Shown here piece after piece: positions 21,073 through 30,441 of a stretch of DNA of 64,000 nt. The translations under genes were made by a program, and so were the position numbers. Each line of letters begins with the position of its first letter. Position 1 is the first letter of the stretch. The notes beneath the pieces are model-generated. The model was not told the origin of the DNA. It worked only from the letters and a program-made list of their open reading frames with translations, and did not search any database. The stretch spans positions 1 to 64,000 of the forward strand of contig NZ_LUTP01000006.1 in assembly GCF_002111585.1 (NCBI RefSeq), given 5' to 3'. This DNA is from Lonsdalea iberica. GTDB lineage: Bacteria > Pseudomonadota > Gammaproteobacteria > Enterobacterales > Enterobacteriaceae.

Positions 21073-22817
21073 GAGCCAAACTGCATCTTGTGCAACTGTG
21101 CGTACGCGCCATCGCGAATAATCAAATCGTGATGATTGCCGCGTTCAATAATACGGCCGTCTTCCACCACCAGAATCTCGTCGGCGTTTTCAATTGTGGA
21201 AAGACGGTGAGCGATAACCAGCGCGGTACGGTCTTTCTGCAACTCGTCCAGCGCCGACTGAATGGCTCGTTCGGATTCGGTATCCAGCGCCGAGGTGGCC
21301 TCGTCCAGAATCAGAATCGGGCAGTCGCGCAGCAGCGCGCGCGCTATCGCGATACGCTGACGCTGTCCGCCGGACAACAGCACGCCGTTTTCACCGATCA
21401 CGGTATCCAAGCCATTATCCATCTTGCTGATGAAGTCCATCGCATGCGCCATGGTCGCCGCGCGTTCGATATCTTCGCGGCTAAACGACTTATCGTAGGC
21501 ATACGCGATATTGTTCGCGATGGTGTCGTTGAACAGGTGCACATTCTGAGACACCAACGCGACCTGATTACGCAGTGAAGACAGCGTGTATTCGCGCAGA
21601 TCGTGACCGTCCAGAATGATTTCGCCTGACTGGATATCGTAAAAACGCGTGATGAGGTTGGCGATAGTCGATTTACCGGAGCCGGAACGTCCTACCAGCG
21701 CGACGGTTTTACCCGGCGGCACATGCAGGCTGATATCGTTCAAGGCCAACGTCTCTTTGCCCGGATAAGCGAAATCGACATGGCGGAACTCGAGGTCGCC
21801 TTTGGCGCGCTCAATTACGCGTTTGCCTTTGTCCGTTTCTTGTTCCATATCCAGAATAGTGAACAAGGTCTGGCAGGCGGCCATACCGCGCTGGAACTGC
21901 GCGTTTACGTTGGTCAGCGATTTCAGCGGACGCATCAGTGTGAACATCGCGGAGAAGACGACCGTAATGGTCCCGGCGGTCAGCGTTTCCATCACGGAAG
22001 GGAAGCTGGCGGCGTACAGCACAAAGGCCAGCGCCAGCGAGGCAATAAATTGCACGACCGGATCGGAAATGGAGGAGGCGGACACCATCTTCATGTTCTG
22101 CTGACGCATGCGGTTGCTCACCGAATCAAAGCGCTCCGCTTCCACTTTCTGTCCGCCGAAAATCAGGACTTCCTTATGCCCTTTGAGCATCTGTTCCGCG
22201 CTGGTCGTCACCTGCCCCATCGTGTTTTGCATGTTTTTACTGATGTTACGGAAGCGTTTAGACACCAGACGAATGCTGTAGGAAACGATGGGCGCAATCA
22301 CAATCAGGATCAACGAAAGCTGCCAGCTGTACCAAAACATCAGTATAAACAGACCGATGATGGAGGCGCCCTCACGAATGACGGTGACCAGCGCGTCCGA
22401 TGAGGAAGCCGCGACCTGTTCGGTGTCGTAGGTGATTCTCGACAGCAGCGTCCCTGTGGACTGTTGGTCGAAGAACGAAACCGGCATGCCCATGATGTGG
22501 CTAAATAACCGGCGACGCATGTTCATCACGACCTTGCCGGAGACCCACGCCACGCAATAGCTGGAGATGTAGCTGGAGATCCCGCGCATCACCATCAGCC
22601 CGATAATGGCTAACGGCATCCACACCAGCACGTTGCGGTCAGCCTTGCCGAATCCATCGTCCAACAAAGGCTTGAGCAGCGACAACATCAGCGTGTCGCT
22701 GGCGGCATTCATCACCAGCGCGACGCCTGCGACAAACAACCCTGTCTTGAACGGCGTGATCATCGGCCATAGGCGACGGAATGTCTGCCACGTGGAAAGA
22801 TCTTGATCATTAATCAT
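21069..22817 (-). CDS. msbA: Lipid A export ABC transporter MsbA
   Basis: The 582-residue half-transporter, same length as in E. coli, flips lipid A-core across the inner membrane. Six membrane segments occupy the first 320 residues. The ATPase domain has Walker [10 protein letters not shown] near 376, the signature LLSGGQRQR, and Walker [13 protein letters not shown]. It starts [20 protein letters not shown] and forms an operon with lpxK, ycaR and kdsB. A 605-base gap separates it from comEC, which in E. coli is its immediate upstream neighbour. Confidence 0.98.
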   Translation of the reverse strand: MINDQDLSTWQTFRRLWPMITPFKTGLFVAGVALVMNAASDTLMLSLLKPLLDDGFGKADRNVLVWMPLAIIGLMVMRGISSYISSYCVAWVSGKVVMNMRRRLFSHIMGMPVSFFDQQSTGTLLSRITYDTEQVAASSSDALVTVIREGASIIGLFILMFWYSWQLSLILIVIAPIVSYSIRLVSKRFRNISKNMQNTMGQVTTSAEQMLKGHKEVLIFGGQKVEAERFDSVSNRMRQQNMKMVSASSISDPVVQFIASLALAFVLYAASFPSVMETLTAGTITVVFSAMFTLMRPLKSLTNVNAQFQRGMAACQTLFTILDMEQETDKGKRVIERAKGDLEFRHVDFAYPGKETLALNDISLHVPPGKTVALVGRSGSGKSTIANLITRFYDIQSGEIILDGHDLREYTLSSLRNQVALVSQNVHLFNDTIANNIAYAYDKSFSREDIERAATMAHAMDFISKMDNGLDTVIGENGVLLSGGQRQRIAIARALLRDCPILILDEATSALDTESERAIQSALDELQKDRTALVIAHRLSTIENADEILVVEDGRIIERGNHHDLIIRDGAYAQLHKMQFGS

Positions 22818-23422
22818 GCAATAAACCTGAGCCTATAGAAATAGCCGCCTATATTACCCATTCACGGCCCCGTGAGAAAGACTAAAGGGGAATCAGAGCG
22901 ATATGCGGAAATGCAACCGCGAATGTACTCATCCTGTGATGCGGCGTGTCTTCCCCCTTCGTCGAAAAATCCGCTCCGAGGCCTGAAGGCTTTCGCGCCG
23001 CATAGACGTGCGCCACGGCCCTTTTTCATGCCGCCCTAAAAAATCGTTTGGGTTATTTCCCACCTCAAACGACAACACGCTGCAATATGTTAGTAACATA
23101 AGATAGGTCGGGTGATTTCATTTACGTCACCACGCGCCATAAATATGTACCCCCCAAGAATACATCTAATGCCGACGTTATTTTTACGCTAATAATATTG
23201 GCGAGAAAATATATTAACCTGATCGCGTTTTTTATTTCTTCCAGCCGGAGTGAGGTTAAACAGATGCCATTTTGGAAAAGCCTTAAACTCGGTAAAAATA
23301 AAGTCACGAATTATGGTCACATCGGATGGGTATTACGATCAGGAAATACTGCGTACGTTCATAACTCCACGCCCTTGGTGGAGAAAGTGACAATGGGGGG
23401 CGTCGTCGATAGCCGGACGCCA
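22818..23422. other. Intergenic region between comEC and msbA
   Basis: About 600 bases with no convincing gene; the part near 23150-23230 is AT-rich. A short plus-strand frame from 23264 (54 codons, GAGG eight bases upstream) has no recognisable relative. The msbA promoter should be in the first 200 bases but was not assigned. Confidence 0.5.
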
Positions 23423-25687
23423 TCATGATGTCTCGGGACCTACGCCAAAACGGCGATGATACCAACGCGGGGAGATCGCCTCCCTAAAGCCAAAAACCTG
23501 CCAGCCTTCGGAGAAAAAGCGCACGCTTAATTGACCGGACGTGGCCGTGTCGTGCCACGGGTGATCCATCTGGCGATAGCGCCGCCGAACTTTCACCGAC
23601 GGCAGTCGCCACGGGTTATAACGAGAGTTGGATGACGCCGACCATTGTGCCCCCACGGCGCGAATGAAAGGCGGGGACGAGGACGTCGCGCTGCCGTGAT
23701 GCGGCACCTGCAAAATATCGGCTGCCAGCGCCAGCCGCTGGGTGCGCAGCAATATTGCCTCCGTTTTCGCCTCCACATCGCCGGTGAGCAGAACCCGAAA
23801 CCGACCGTCGTCGACCGCGACGACACAGGAGTCATTGTTTCCCGCATCGACAGTGATCCGCGGCGGCCACAGCACGCTGAAATGCAGTCCCTGCCACTCC
23901 CATCGCTGTCCTTTCAGGCACGGCTGGTGTCCTGCCCTCGCCATCGGGCTAAATACCTGAACGGCGGGAAACCGTCGCTTTAGTTCACCCAGTCCGCCGA
24001 GGTGATCCTGATGACTATGGCTGACGATAATCCGCTCCAGTTTCAGCCCCCGCCACCTGAAATAGGGCACGATTTCACGGCTCGCCATATTGCCGCCCGT
24101 CCAGCTCGCGCCCGTATCGTACAACACGGCTTTGCCATTACGTTCAATCACGACGGCCATCCCGTGACCGACATCCAGCATATCCACTCGCCACAACGGC
24201 GCTGGCGCTTTCGGTCGGAGGAGCAGGATCAGCAGCAGGCTAAGTACGCTCAGCGGCGCAGATCGCCACCAGGCAAAACGCCAGATCGCCACCGCCAGCC
24301 ACCCCGAGAGACTCCACGGCAACGCCTGCTCCCCTAACGACCACCAGCCGGATGGCAACGCCGCGAGCGGCGCGAACACGCCCGTCAGCGAACGATCGGC
24401 CAACCACCAAAAAATGGCGCTAAAGGCTGGGGCGAAAGACAGCAGCAGCGCGACTAGCACCAGCGGCGTCGTGACAAAAGAGACCAGCGGCACGGCCCAC
24501 AGATTTGCGGGTAAAGACGTCAGGCTGACGCCGTGGAACAACGCGACCTGCAACGGCAGCAGTAATAACGTCATGCCCACCTGTAAATGCAGCCAGCGGA
24601 GCCAAACCCAGCGTTTAGGCCTCAGGAAAGAACGAGGCAACGGCGCCCACTGATACCAAAAAATCAGCGCCGCCACCGCGAGGCTCGATAACCAAAAACT
24701 GTCGGATAATACGCTTAGCGGATCGCCGGTCAGAATCAGGGCCACACACCCAAGCCACACCTGCCACGGCGTACAACTTACGCATTTCAACCGTAATAGC
24801 GTCCATACGCATAACGCCAGACCCGCCCTGACTGCCGGCGGATTTCCCCCAGCCAACCAGACATAGCTTAGGGCCGCGAATAGTCCGACGAACAATGGAA
24901 AGCGATAGCCGATACGATGTACCGGGAACAGGTATTGGACGCCCCGGGCGATCCCCCAGCCGAACAGCGCCGCCAGCGCGATATGTAATCCGGAGATCGC
25001 CATCAGGTGCATCGTTCCCGTCCGGCGCAGAAGGGCCTGGGTATCTTCATCCACGGTGGCCATTTCACCCAGCGTTAACGCTAACAGGATGGAGCGCCAC
25101 GGCAGGTGTTCAGTCTGACGCTCCACCGCCGTCACGATGCCCTGCCGAACCCCGCAGCGCGTATCCAGCACCGCCGCGCGTTGTACGGTGCCCGTCAGCG
25201 TTTGTCGACGGGCCAACGACCAACGCTGGCTGTCGAATCCGCCTTCGTTCAGCCGACTGTGCACGGGCCGAAGTTGTAGCCTGAGTTGCCAGCGTTGCCC
25301 GCCGCACCACGCGTTCAGTGCCGTAGACGGGGTCAGCCGGACCGCGACCGGAGGAAACCGCCGGCGACCGTCGACCCGAATCAGACGCACCACCGGGGCG
25401 GCTTCCGGCAACGCACCAAAGCGCACGCTAATGATATCCACCTCTGCCGTTACCTGCCTTGAGGTCAGCTCCGCCGTCTGGTCGACGGCCTGCCCGGCGT
25501 TGTAGCATCCCCAGACCAGCGCGAATATCGCCAAGCCCAAGGCGCGCAAGCGGTTGGAAAGGTAACGGCAGGCCAGGATCAGCGCCGCTAGCCCCCCTAC
25601 CAATGCGGTGAGCGGCGGGATTTGCGGTAGCCACAATAGCGGTAAAATTCCGCTTATCAGCGCAAGCGCCATGACATTCAGCGACAT
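23423..25687 (-). CDS. comEC: DNA internalization protein ComEC/Rec2 family
   Basis: The 754-residue polytopic membrane protein equals E. coli YcaI/ComEC in length. It has an N-terminal OB-like domain, the competence membrane domain in the middle (MHLMAISGLHIALAALFGWG), and a C-terminal metallo-beta-lactamase domain with HSHQDHLGGL and LLTGDVEAKTE. In naturally competent bacteria it forms the inner-membrane channel for single-stranded DNA. In enterobacteria it may serve uptake of DNA as a nutrient or recombination. In E. coli ihfB lies directly next to it; here about 28.5 kb intervene. Confidence 0.94.
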   Translation of the reverse strand: MSLNVMALALISGILPLLWLPQIPPLTALVGGLAALILACRYLSNRLRALGLAIFALVWGCYNAGQAVDQTAELTSRQVTAEVDIISVRFGALPEAAPVVRLIRVDGRRRFPPVAVRLTPSTALNAWCGGQRWQLRLQLRPVHSRLNEGGFDSQRWSLARRQTLTGTVQRAAVLDTRCGVRQGIVTAVERQTEHLPWRSILLALTLGEMATVDEDTQALLRRTGTMHLMAISGLHIALAALFGWGIARGVQYLFPVHRIGYRFPLFVGLFAALSYVWLAGGNPPAVRAGLALCVWTLLRLKCVSCTPWQVWLGCVALILTGDPLSVLSDSFWLSSLAVAALIFWYQWAPLPRSFLRPKRWVWLRWLHLQVGMTLLLLPLQVALFHGVSLTSLPANLWAVPLVSFVTTPLVLVALLLSFAPAFSAIFWWLADRSLTGVFAPLAALPSGWWSLGEQALPWSLSGWLAVAIWRFAWWRSAPLSVLSLLLILLLRPKAPAPLWRVDMLDVGHGMAVVIERNGKAVLYDTGASWTGGNMASREIVPYFRWRGLKLERIIVSHSHQDHLGGLGELKRRFPAVQVFSPMARAGHQPCLKGQRWEWQGLHFSVLWPPRITVDAGNNDSCVVAVDDGRFRVLLTGDVEAKTEAILLRTQRLALAADILQVPHHGSATSSSPPFIRAVGAQWSASSNSRYNPWRLPSVKVRRRYRQMDHPWHDTATSGQLSVRFFSEGWQVFGFREAISPRWYHRRFGVGPETS

Positions 25688-26216
25688 AGTAAAGCGGCAC
25701 TCCCTGACCGTTTCGCCCGCCAGTCGGACGGCGTTTTTATCCCTTCATCCAGTCTATTTTTCACCGTGCTGAAAGCACAGCAGCCGGTGATTGAAGCGCG
25801 GGCCGCCGCGCAAAGATAAATGTCATGTCATGTAACGGCGGTTGAGTGAGAAACGTGGGCAGTCAGGCAGTCAGGCAGTCAGGCAGTCAGGCAGTCAGGC
25901 AGTCAGGCAGTCAGGGTGATGCGCGGAGAGACAGAAGGCAAAAGCTTATTTCAGCGAGGTCAGCCTATCACCACCGCTCAAGCCACAGGGCCAAACGCCT
26001 ATCATCACGCTAAGGCCGCTATCGCGCCCTTCCGCCCATAGGCGCGTTGGCGTGGGTGTGTTGTTCCGTATACGGCGCCGACAGCGGCGTTTAGACCGTG
26101 TTTGTCTCATCGTCCGCATTGGGATGGGCGGAGATAACGCCGCCTCTATTCGCCGCCAGCCCCGATCTCTCACGCGAAGCGATCAAGCCGAAGGGCGCGC
26201 CATTGCGCGAGCAGGC
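25688..26216. other. Intergenic region between comEC and tmaR
   Basis: About 530 bases holding the 8-bp tandem repeat (25859-25914) and otherwise no gene I can support. It contains one of the two junctions where the E. coli-like comEC-ihfB order is broken. No transposase, integrase or att-like direct repeat is evident. Confidence 0.5.
25859..25914. repeat. Tandem repeat, 7 copies of an 8-bp unit
   Basis: Seven perfect copies of GCAGTCAG run head to tail in the gap upstream of comEC. Like the 7-bp array at 8084-8160, it is a likely variable-copy tract. Confidence 0.95.
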
Positions 26217-26242
26217 AAAAAAAAGGATCGCCGCAGCGATCC
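26217..26242 (-). terminator. Rho-independent terminator of tmaR
   Basis: A 7-bp GC-rich stem (26225-26231 with 26236-26242) with a 4-base loop is followed on the minus strand by eight T. It lies 22 bases past the tmaR stop. Confidence 0.85.
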
Positions 26243-26264
26243 CTTGAATACGTCATGAAACAGG

Positions 26265-26603
26265 TTATTTAGTCTCAGCAGCTGATTTGATTTCGCCCAT
26301 TTCTTTGATTTTGCGTGACAGCTCACGGCGTTCCTTCGACAGATCCGCGTTTTTGATGATGTACTCATCAACACGGTCTTCATAGTCGCTGCGCATGTTG
26401 GCAATGATGTTCTGAATATCATCGATCGACATACCCGGCTTGATGTATTCGCTCAGGTTGTCCAGCAGCAGCACACGTTTCTGGTTATCACGGATTTTCT
26501 TTTCGTTATCGGCGATTTCACGTTGCAGCTTGTTTTTACGACGGAATGTACGCACAAACGCCAATACGTCCTGGAAACACGGTTTGTTGTTACCCTTATC
26601 CAT
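26265..26603 (-). CDS. tmaR: PTS regulator TmaR (DUF496, YeeX)
   Basis: The 112-residue, highly charged, mostly helical and probably coiled-coil protein matches E. coli TmaR in [20 protein letters not shown] and in [11 protein letters not shown]. In E. coli TmaR clusters at a cell pole and sequesters PTS enzyme I, depending on tyrosine phosphorylation; conserved tyrosines occur here ([11 protein letters not shown]). AAGGGTAG precedes the start. It is a single-gene unit with its own terminator. In E. coli it lies near sbcB and his, as here. Confidence 0.93.
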   Translation of the reverse strand: MDKGNNKPCFQDVLAFVRTFRRKNKLQREIADNEKKIRDNQKRVLLLDNLSEYIKPGMSIDDIQNIIANMRSDYEDRVDEYIIKNADLSKERRELSRKIKEMGEIKSAAETK

Positions 26604-27332
26604 TTTCTACCCTTACTTAACTCATATTAAGATTCAAGATGCGGAAACCGCCCGTGCTAAACATACAGGTTAGCAGTTCTCATCGACAAGTCGGTATTGA
26701 CTGAATGCAGCCACTGCCGGGTGCCGACGGCGATTACAGATGAGCTTGTTTTATCATTGTTTTCACTTTCTTTCACCCGCTTTCCCTTCCGGCCGCCGCA
26801 GGACGGCGTTGCGTGGCGGCTGACCGACCACTCTTCATACAATTTTAGCAACAGAGCTTTGTGCGACTCAGCGCGCGTACAGCGGTGATCTTGCGTGCCG
26901 CCCTTTCTGCTCGCATAGGGGGGGCCGACGCCATACGCTTTCGCGAATATGGCGATTATCTCAAGACCAGTCAGTCCTATCGACACCCACATTTTCGATG
27001 CGTCATTATATTGAAGAGGAGATTTGCCATGGCAATCCCTTATTAGGCCGACGATAAGCTACGGTAACAAACCGAAACAAAAAACGGGTGTCATTATACT
27101 TCCGCGTCTTCTAAACCTTATTCAGGAACCTCGTCGCATTACCCTTCATCATCTTTCAGGTAATCAATAATTTATTCGGAAAATATTATCAGGCGCTATA
27201 AATCATCGAAAATGGATTAATTCGACATGTCCAGTGCCGTTATCCGGAAATAAATAACAACGCCTATCACACGATTTTCCCGTTAACGGGCGCATGATGA
27301 TTCATGCAAAGGACTCACAGAGAGGCAAGCAA
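26604..27332. other. Intergenic region between tmaR and lutA
   Basis: About 730 bases without a confirmed gene, containing the divergent promoters of tmaR and lutA. A very short frame at 27029-27046 (MAIPY) has a strong ribosome site (GAAGAGGAG, seven-base spacing) and overlaps a 19-codon frame from 26998. A minus-strand open frame covering 26657-26992 has no family features. No regulator gene for the lut operon is present nearby. Confidence 0.5.
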
Positions 27333-28052
27333 GTGAATGTGAACTTTTTCGTTACCTGTATTGGTGACGCGCTGAAATCAAAAATGGCGCAAAACTCGGT
27401 ATTACTGCTCGAAAAACTGGGATGTACCGTTCACTTTCCTCAAAAACAGGGCTGCTGCGGCCAACCGGCGTTAAACGCGGGGTATACCGCCGATGCCATC
27501 CCGGGGATGAAAAATCTGATCGCCGCGCTGGAAGACAATGACGACCCGATCATTTCCCCGGCCGGTTCCTGTACCTACGCCATCAAAAGCTACCCCGAAT
27601 ATTTGAAGAATGAACCTGAGTGGGCCAAGCGCGCGACTCATGTCTCCGACAGAATCTGCGATCTGACTTCTTTCATCGTGAATACTCTCAACGTCGTGGA
27701 TGTGGGCGCAACCTTGCCCGGCAAGGCGGTTTACCATCCCTCCTGCAGTCTATTTCGCAAACTGGGCGTTCAGCGCGAGCCAATGACGTTACTAGAGCAC
27801 GTCAACGGGTTGGACATCGTCCCGTTTCCCTTATCCGAAACCTGCTGCGGTTTTGGCGGCACGTTCTCCGTCAAAATGGCGGAAATATCCGGTGAAATGG
27901 TGAAAGAAAAGGTCAGTCACATGATGGAAGCCAACCCCGACTACCTTATCGGCGCCGACGTTAGCTGCCTAATCAACATTGGCGGCCGCCTCCATCGCGA
28001 AGGCAAATCCGTGAAAGTCATGCACATCGCCGACGTGCTGATGAGCCATTAA
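27333..28052 (+). CDS. lutA: Lactate utilization protein LutA (YkgE)
   Basis: The 239-residue protein is one subunit of the LutABC L-lactate oxidation complex, which yields pyruvate. It carries two CCG-type cysteine motifs (GCCGQPALNAG near residue 40 and ETCCGFGGTFSVK near 185). The GTG at 27333 is chosen: AGAGAGG lies seven bases before it and it gives MNVNFFVTCIGDALK, the exact family start and length; an upstream ATG at 27294 would add 13 residues. lutB follows after nine bases. Confidence 0.93.
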   Translation: MNVNFFVTCIGDALKSKMAQNSVLLLEKLGCTVHFPQKQGCCGQPALNAGYTADAIPGMKNLIAALEDNDDPIISPAGSCTYAIKSYPEYLKNEPEWAKRATHVSDRICDLTSFIVNTLNVVDVGATLPGKAVYHPSCSLFRKLGVQREPMTLLEHVNGLDIVPFPLSETCCGFGGTFSVKMAEISGEMVKEKVSHMMEANPDYLIGADVSCLINIGGRLHREGKSVKVMHIADVLMSH

Positions 28053-28061
28053 GGAGCCCAC

Positions 28062-29489
28062 ATGTATCTCAAAACCAGCGACGTCCCGTTTCATGAACGG
28101 ATCCGCGAACAGATTGACGATGCCGTCATGCGTAAAGCGGTGGCGATGGCTCAAGAGCGCATCGGCGCCAACCGACAAATCATGGTCGATGACCTCGGAC
28201 ACTGGGAAGCATGGCGCAGCCGTGGCGAACAGATCCGGCGGCACGTGCTCGAAAACCTGGACGCCTACCTGTATCAGCTCTCCGAAAATGTGACGAAGAA
28301 TGGCGGACACGTCTATTTCGCCTCCACCAAAGCGCAGGCGACGGACTATATCCTGACCGTCGCGAAACAGAAACAGGCGAGGAAAATCGTCAAATCCAAG
28401 TCGATGGTCACCGAGGAGATCGGTCTCAATGCCGCGCTTCAAGGCGCGGGGTTGACCGTCATCGAAACCGATCTGGGCGAATACATTTTGCAACTCGCCC
28501 ACGACGCCCCGTCCCATGTGGTCGTCCCCGCCATTCATCGCGATCGCCACCAGATCCGCAAAATTCTGCATGATACGTTGGGCTACACCGGCTCCGACAC
28601 CCCGGAGGCGATGACGCTGTTTATTCGCGAACAGATGCGCCCGCAGTTTTTTAGCGCGGATATCGGCATCACCGGCTGTAATTTCGCCGTCGCCGAAACC
28701 GGATCGGTATGTCTGGTCAGTAACGAGGGCAACGCGCGGCTGTGCACCACGCTGCCGAAAACGCACATCGCCGTGATGGGCATGGAGCGTCTCGCGCCGA
28801 CGTTCGAGGAAGTTGATGTCCTGATTACGCTGCTGGCTCGCAGCGCGGTCGGCGCTCAGCTGACCGGCTATAACACCTGGCTGACGGGGCCAAGGGAGGC
28901 AGACAACGTCGATGGCCCCGAGGATTTTCATCTGGTGGTGGTTGATAATGGACGCTCGGCCGTGCTCGGATCGGAATTCCGCGACATTTTGCACTGCATC
29001 CGCTGCGGCGCCTGTATGAATACCTGCCCTGCGTATCGTCATATCGGCGGTCACGGCTATGGTTCAATCTATCCCGGCCCGGTCGGCGCCGTACTGTCTC
29101 CGCTATTGGGCGGCTACGCCGACTTTAAAGATCTGCCCTACGCCTGCTCGCTGTGTTACGCCTGTAATAGCGTCTGCCCGGTCAAAATTCCGCTGGCGCA
29201 GCTGATCCTTAAACATCGCCGCAGGATGGTCGACGCGGGCCTGCCGCCTAGAGTCGAACAGGTCGCGACGCGCCTGTTTACCTATGCCAATAGCCACCCA
29301 ACCCTGTGGAAGGTCGGCATGGTCAGCGGCGCCCACGCTGTTAACTGGTTTATTAAAAACGGCAAAGCCCCCTTGAATATCGGCGCCATCGGCAAGTGGA
29401 CGGAAGCACGCGATCTGCCCCAAAGCGACGGCGAAAGCTTTCGCAGTTGGTTCAAGCAGCATCAGGCGAATAAAGAGGAGAAGCAGTGA
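28062..29489 (+). CDS. lutB: Lactate utilization iron-sulfur protein LutB (YkgF)
   Basis: The 475-residue iron-sulfur protein of the LutABC complex equals E. coli YkgF in length. It has an N-terminal LUD domain and two 4Fe-4S ligand sets, CIRCGACMNTCP (about 309-320) and CSLCYACNSVCP (about 360-371). It presumably passes electrons from lactate towards the respiratory chain. AAGGAG lies just before the start. The stop overlaps the lutC start. Confidence 0.95.
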   Translation: MYLKTSDVPFHERIREQIDDAVMRKAVAMAQERIGANRQIMVDDLGHWEAWRSRGEQIRRHVLENLDAYLYQLSENVTKNGGHVYFASTKAQATDYILTVAKQKQARKIVKSKSMVTEEIGLNAALQGAGLTVIETDLGEYILQLAHDAPSHVVVPAIHRDRHQIRKILHDTLGYTGSDTPEAMTLFIREQMRPQFFSADIGITGCNFAVAETGSVCLVSNEGNARLCTTLPKTHIAVMGMERLAPTFEEVDVLITLLARSAVGAQLTGYNTWLTGPREADNVDGPEDFHLVVVDNGRSAVLGSEFRDILHCIRCGACMNTCPAYRHIGGHGYGSIYPGPVGAVLSPLLGGYADFKDLPYACSLCYACNSVCPVKIPLAQLILKHRRRMVDAGLPPRVEQVATRLFTYANSHPTLWKVGMVSGAHAVNWFIKNGKAPLNIGAIGKWTEARDLPQSDGESFRSWFKQHQANKEEKQ

Positions 29490-30226
29490 TGGGAAATGCC
29501 AATCGCGACACGTTCCTGGCTCAGATAGCCCAGCAGTTTAGGCGTCCGGTGCGCCATCAGCCCGCGGCCGCTCCGCCCCCGGTTTGCCGCTATGAGAAGA
29601 CGCGGCTGGCGGATCTCTCCCTTCAGCAGCGCTGCGACGCCTTCGTCAAACTGGCGCAAGAGACCCTCAAGGTCACCTGCCGACTGACCCGCGAGCAAGA
29701 CGCCCCGGCGGCCGTGCGCGAACTCTGCCAGCACTATATTCAGGATCACAAAAACAACGGCGATCAGCACGAAAACCGGACCGCCGTGATGGTGAGCGGA
29801 GATGCTCGCTTACAGACGTTGGGGATCACCTCCGCGTTGCAGGCGGCTTTTTCGGCGCAGGTGTGGGATGCATCGCAGGGGGAGGTAAATATTCACGCCG
29901 CAGAGCGGGCAGACGTTGGCGTCGTGTTCGCCGAGTACGGACTGACAGAGTCCGGCGGCGTCGTTCTGTTTTCCGCGCCGGAACGCCCCCGTTCGCTGAG
30001 CCTGCTGCCCACTTCCTCGATTTTCGTGGTGCGAAAAAGTACGCTGCTGCCCCGCGTCGCTCAGTTGGCGGAGCGTTTGCATCAGAAGGCGCAGTCCGGA
30101 GAGCGCATGCCGTCCTGCATCAATCTGATCGGCGGTCCCAGCTCTACGGCCGACATTGAGCTGAGCAAAGTGATCGGGGTACACGGCCCGGTCAATGCCG
30201 CTTATCTCATCATCGAGGATGACTGA
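29489..30226 (+). CDS. lutC: Lactate utilization protein LutC (YkgG)
   Basis: The 245-residue LUD-domain protein is the third LutABC subunit. Recognisable parts are VVFAEYGLTESGGVVLFS and the C-terminal NLIGGPSSTADIELSKVIGVHGP. AGAGGAG lies eight bases before the ATG at 29489; a GTG at 29486 in the same frame is an alternative. The start overlaps the lutB stop, so the three genes form a coupled operon. It is slightly longer than E. coli YkgG (231). Confidence 0.92.
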   Translation: MGNANRDTFLAQIAQQFRRPVRHQPAAAPPPVCRYEKTRLADLSLQQRCDAFVKLAQETLKVTCRLTREQDAPAAVRELCQHYIQDHKNNGDQHENRTAVMVSGDARLQTLGITSALQAAFSAQVWDASQGEVNIHAAERADVGVVFAEYGLTESGGVVLFSAPERPRSLSLLPTSSIFVVRKSTLLPRVAQLAERLHQKAQSGERMPSCINLIGGPSSTADIELSKVIGVHGPVNAAYLIIEDD

Positions 30227-30441
30227 GCTCTGCCACTGTTCGTCCCGGCCGCCAGGCCGGGACATTCCCCCTTACCGGTACCGATCCCCTCCGCCGACTT
30301 CTGCCGGACGACGATATGGTTTACCATTGCCGCCATGTCACGTTTCGCTAACCGGCGTCCCAAGCGAAACCTCCCCATCCGCACCCGACGCGCCCGATAC
30401 ATGCGTACCCGGCGGGTCCTTGCAACCGACAGAGAAACCGC

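Noticed and set aside
23264-23428. A 54-codon plus-strand frame with a GAGG ribosome site
   Set aside because: It has no recognisable relatives and runs into the end of convergent comEC; kept only as a possibility.
8084-25914. The two short tandem arrays as CRISPR repeats
   Set aside because: They are contiguous 7-bp and 8-bp units with no spacers and no cas genes nearby.
26657-26992. A 111-codon minus-strand frame between tmaR and lutA
   Set aside because: No conserved domain, and composition typical of non-coding DNA; it might be part of a dispersed repeat, but this cannot be tested from one copy.
27969-29054. A 361-codon minus-strand open frame opposite lutB
   Set aside because: It overlaps a well-supported operon on the other strand and has only low-complexity resemblance to proteins.
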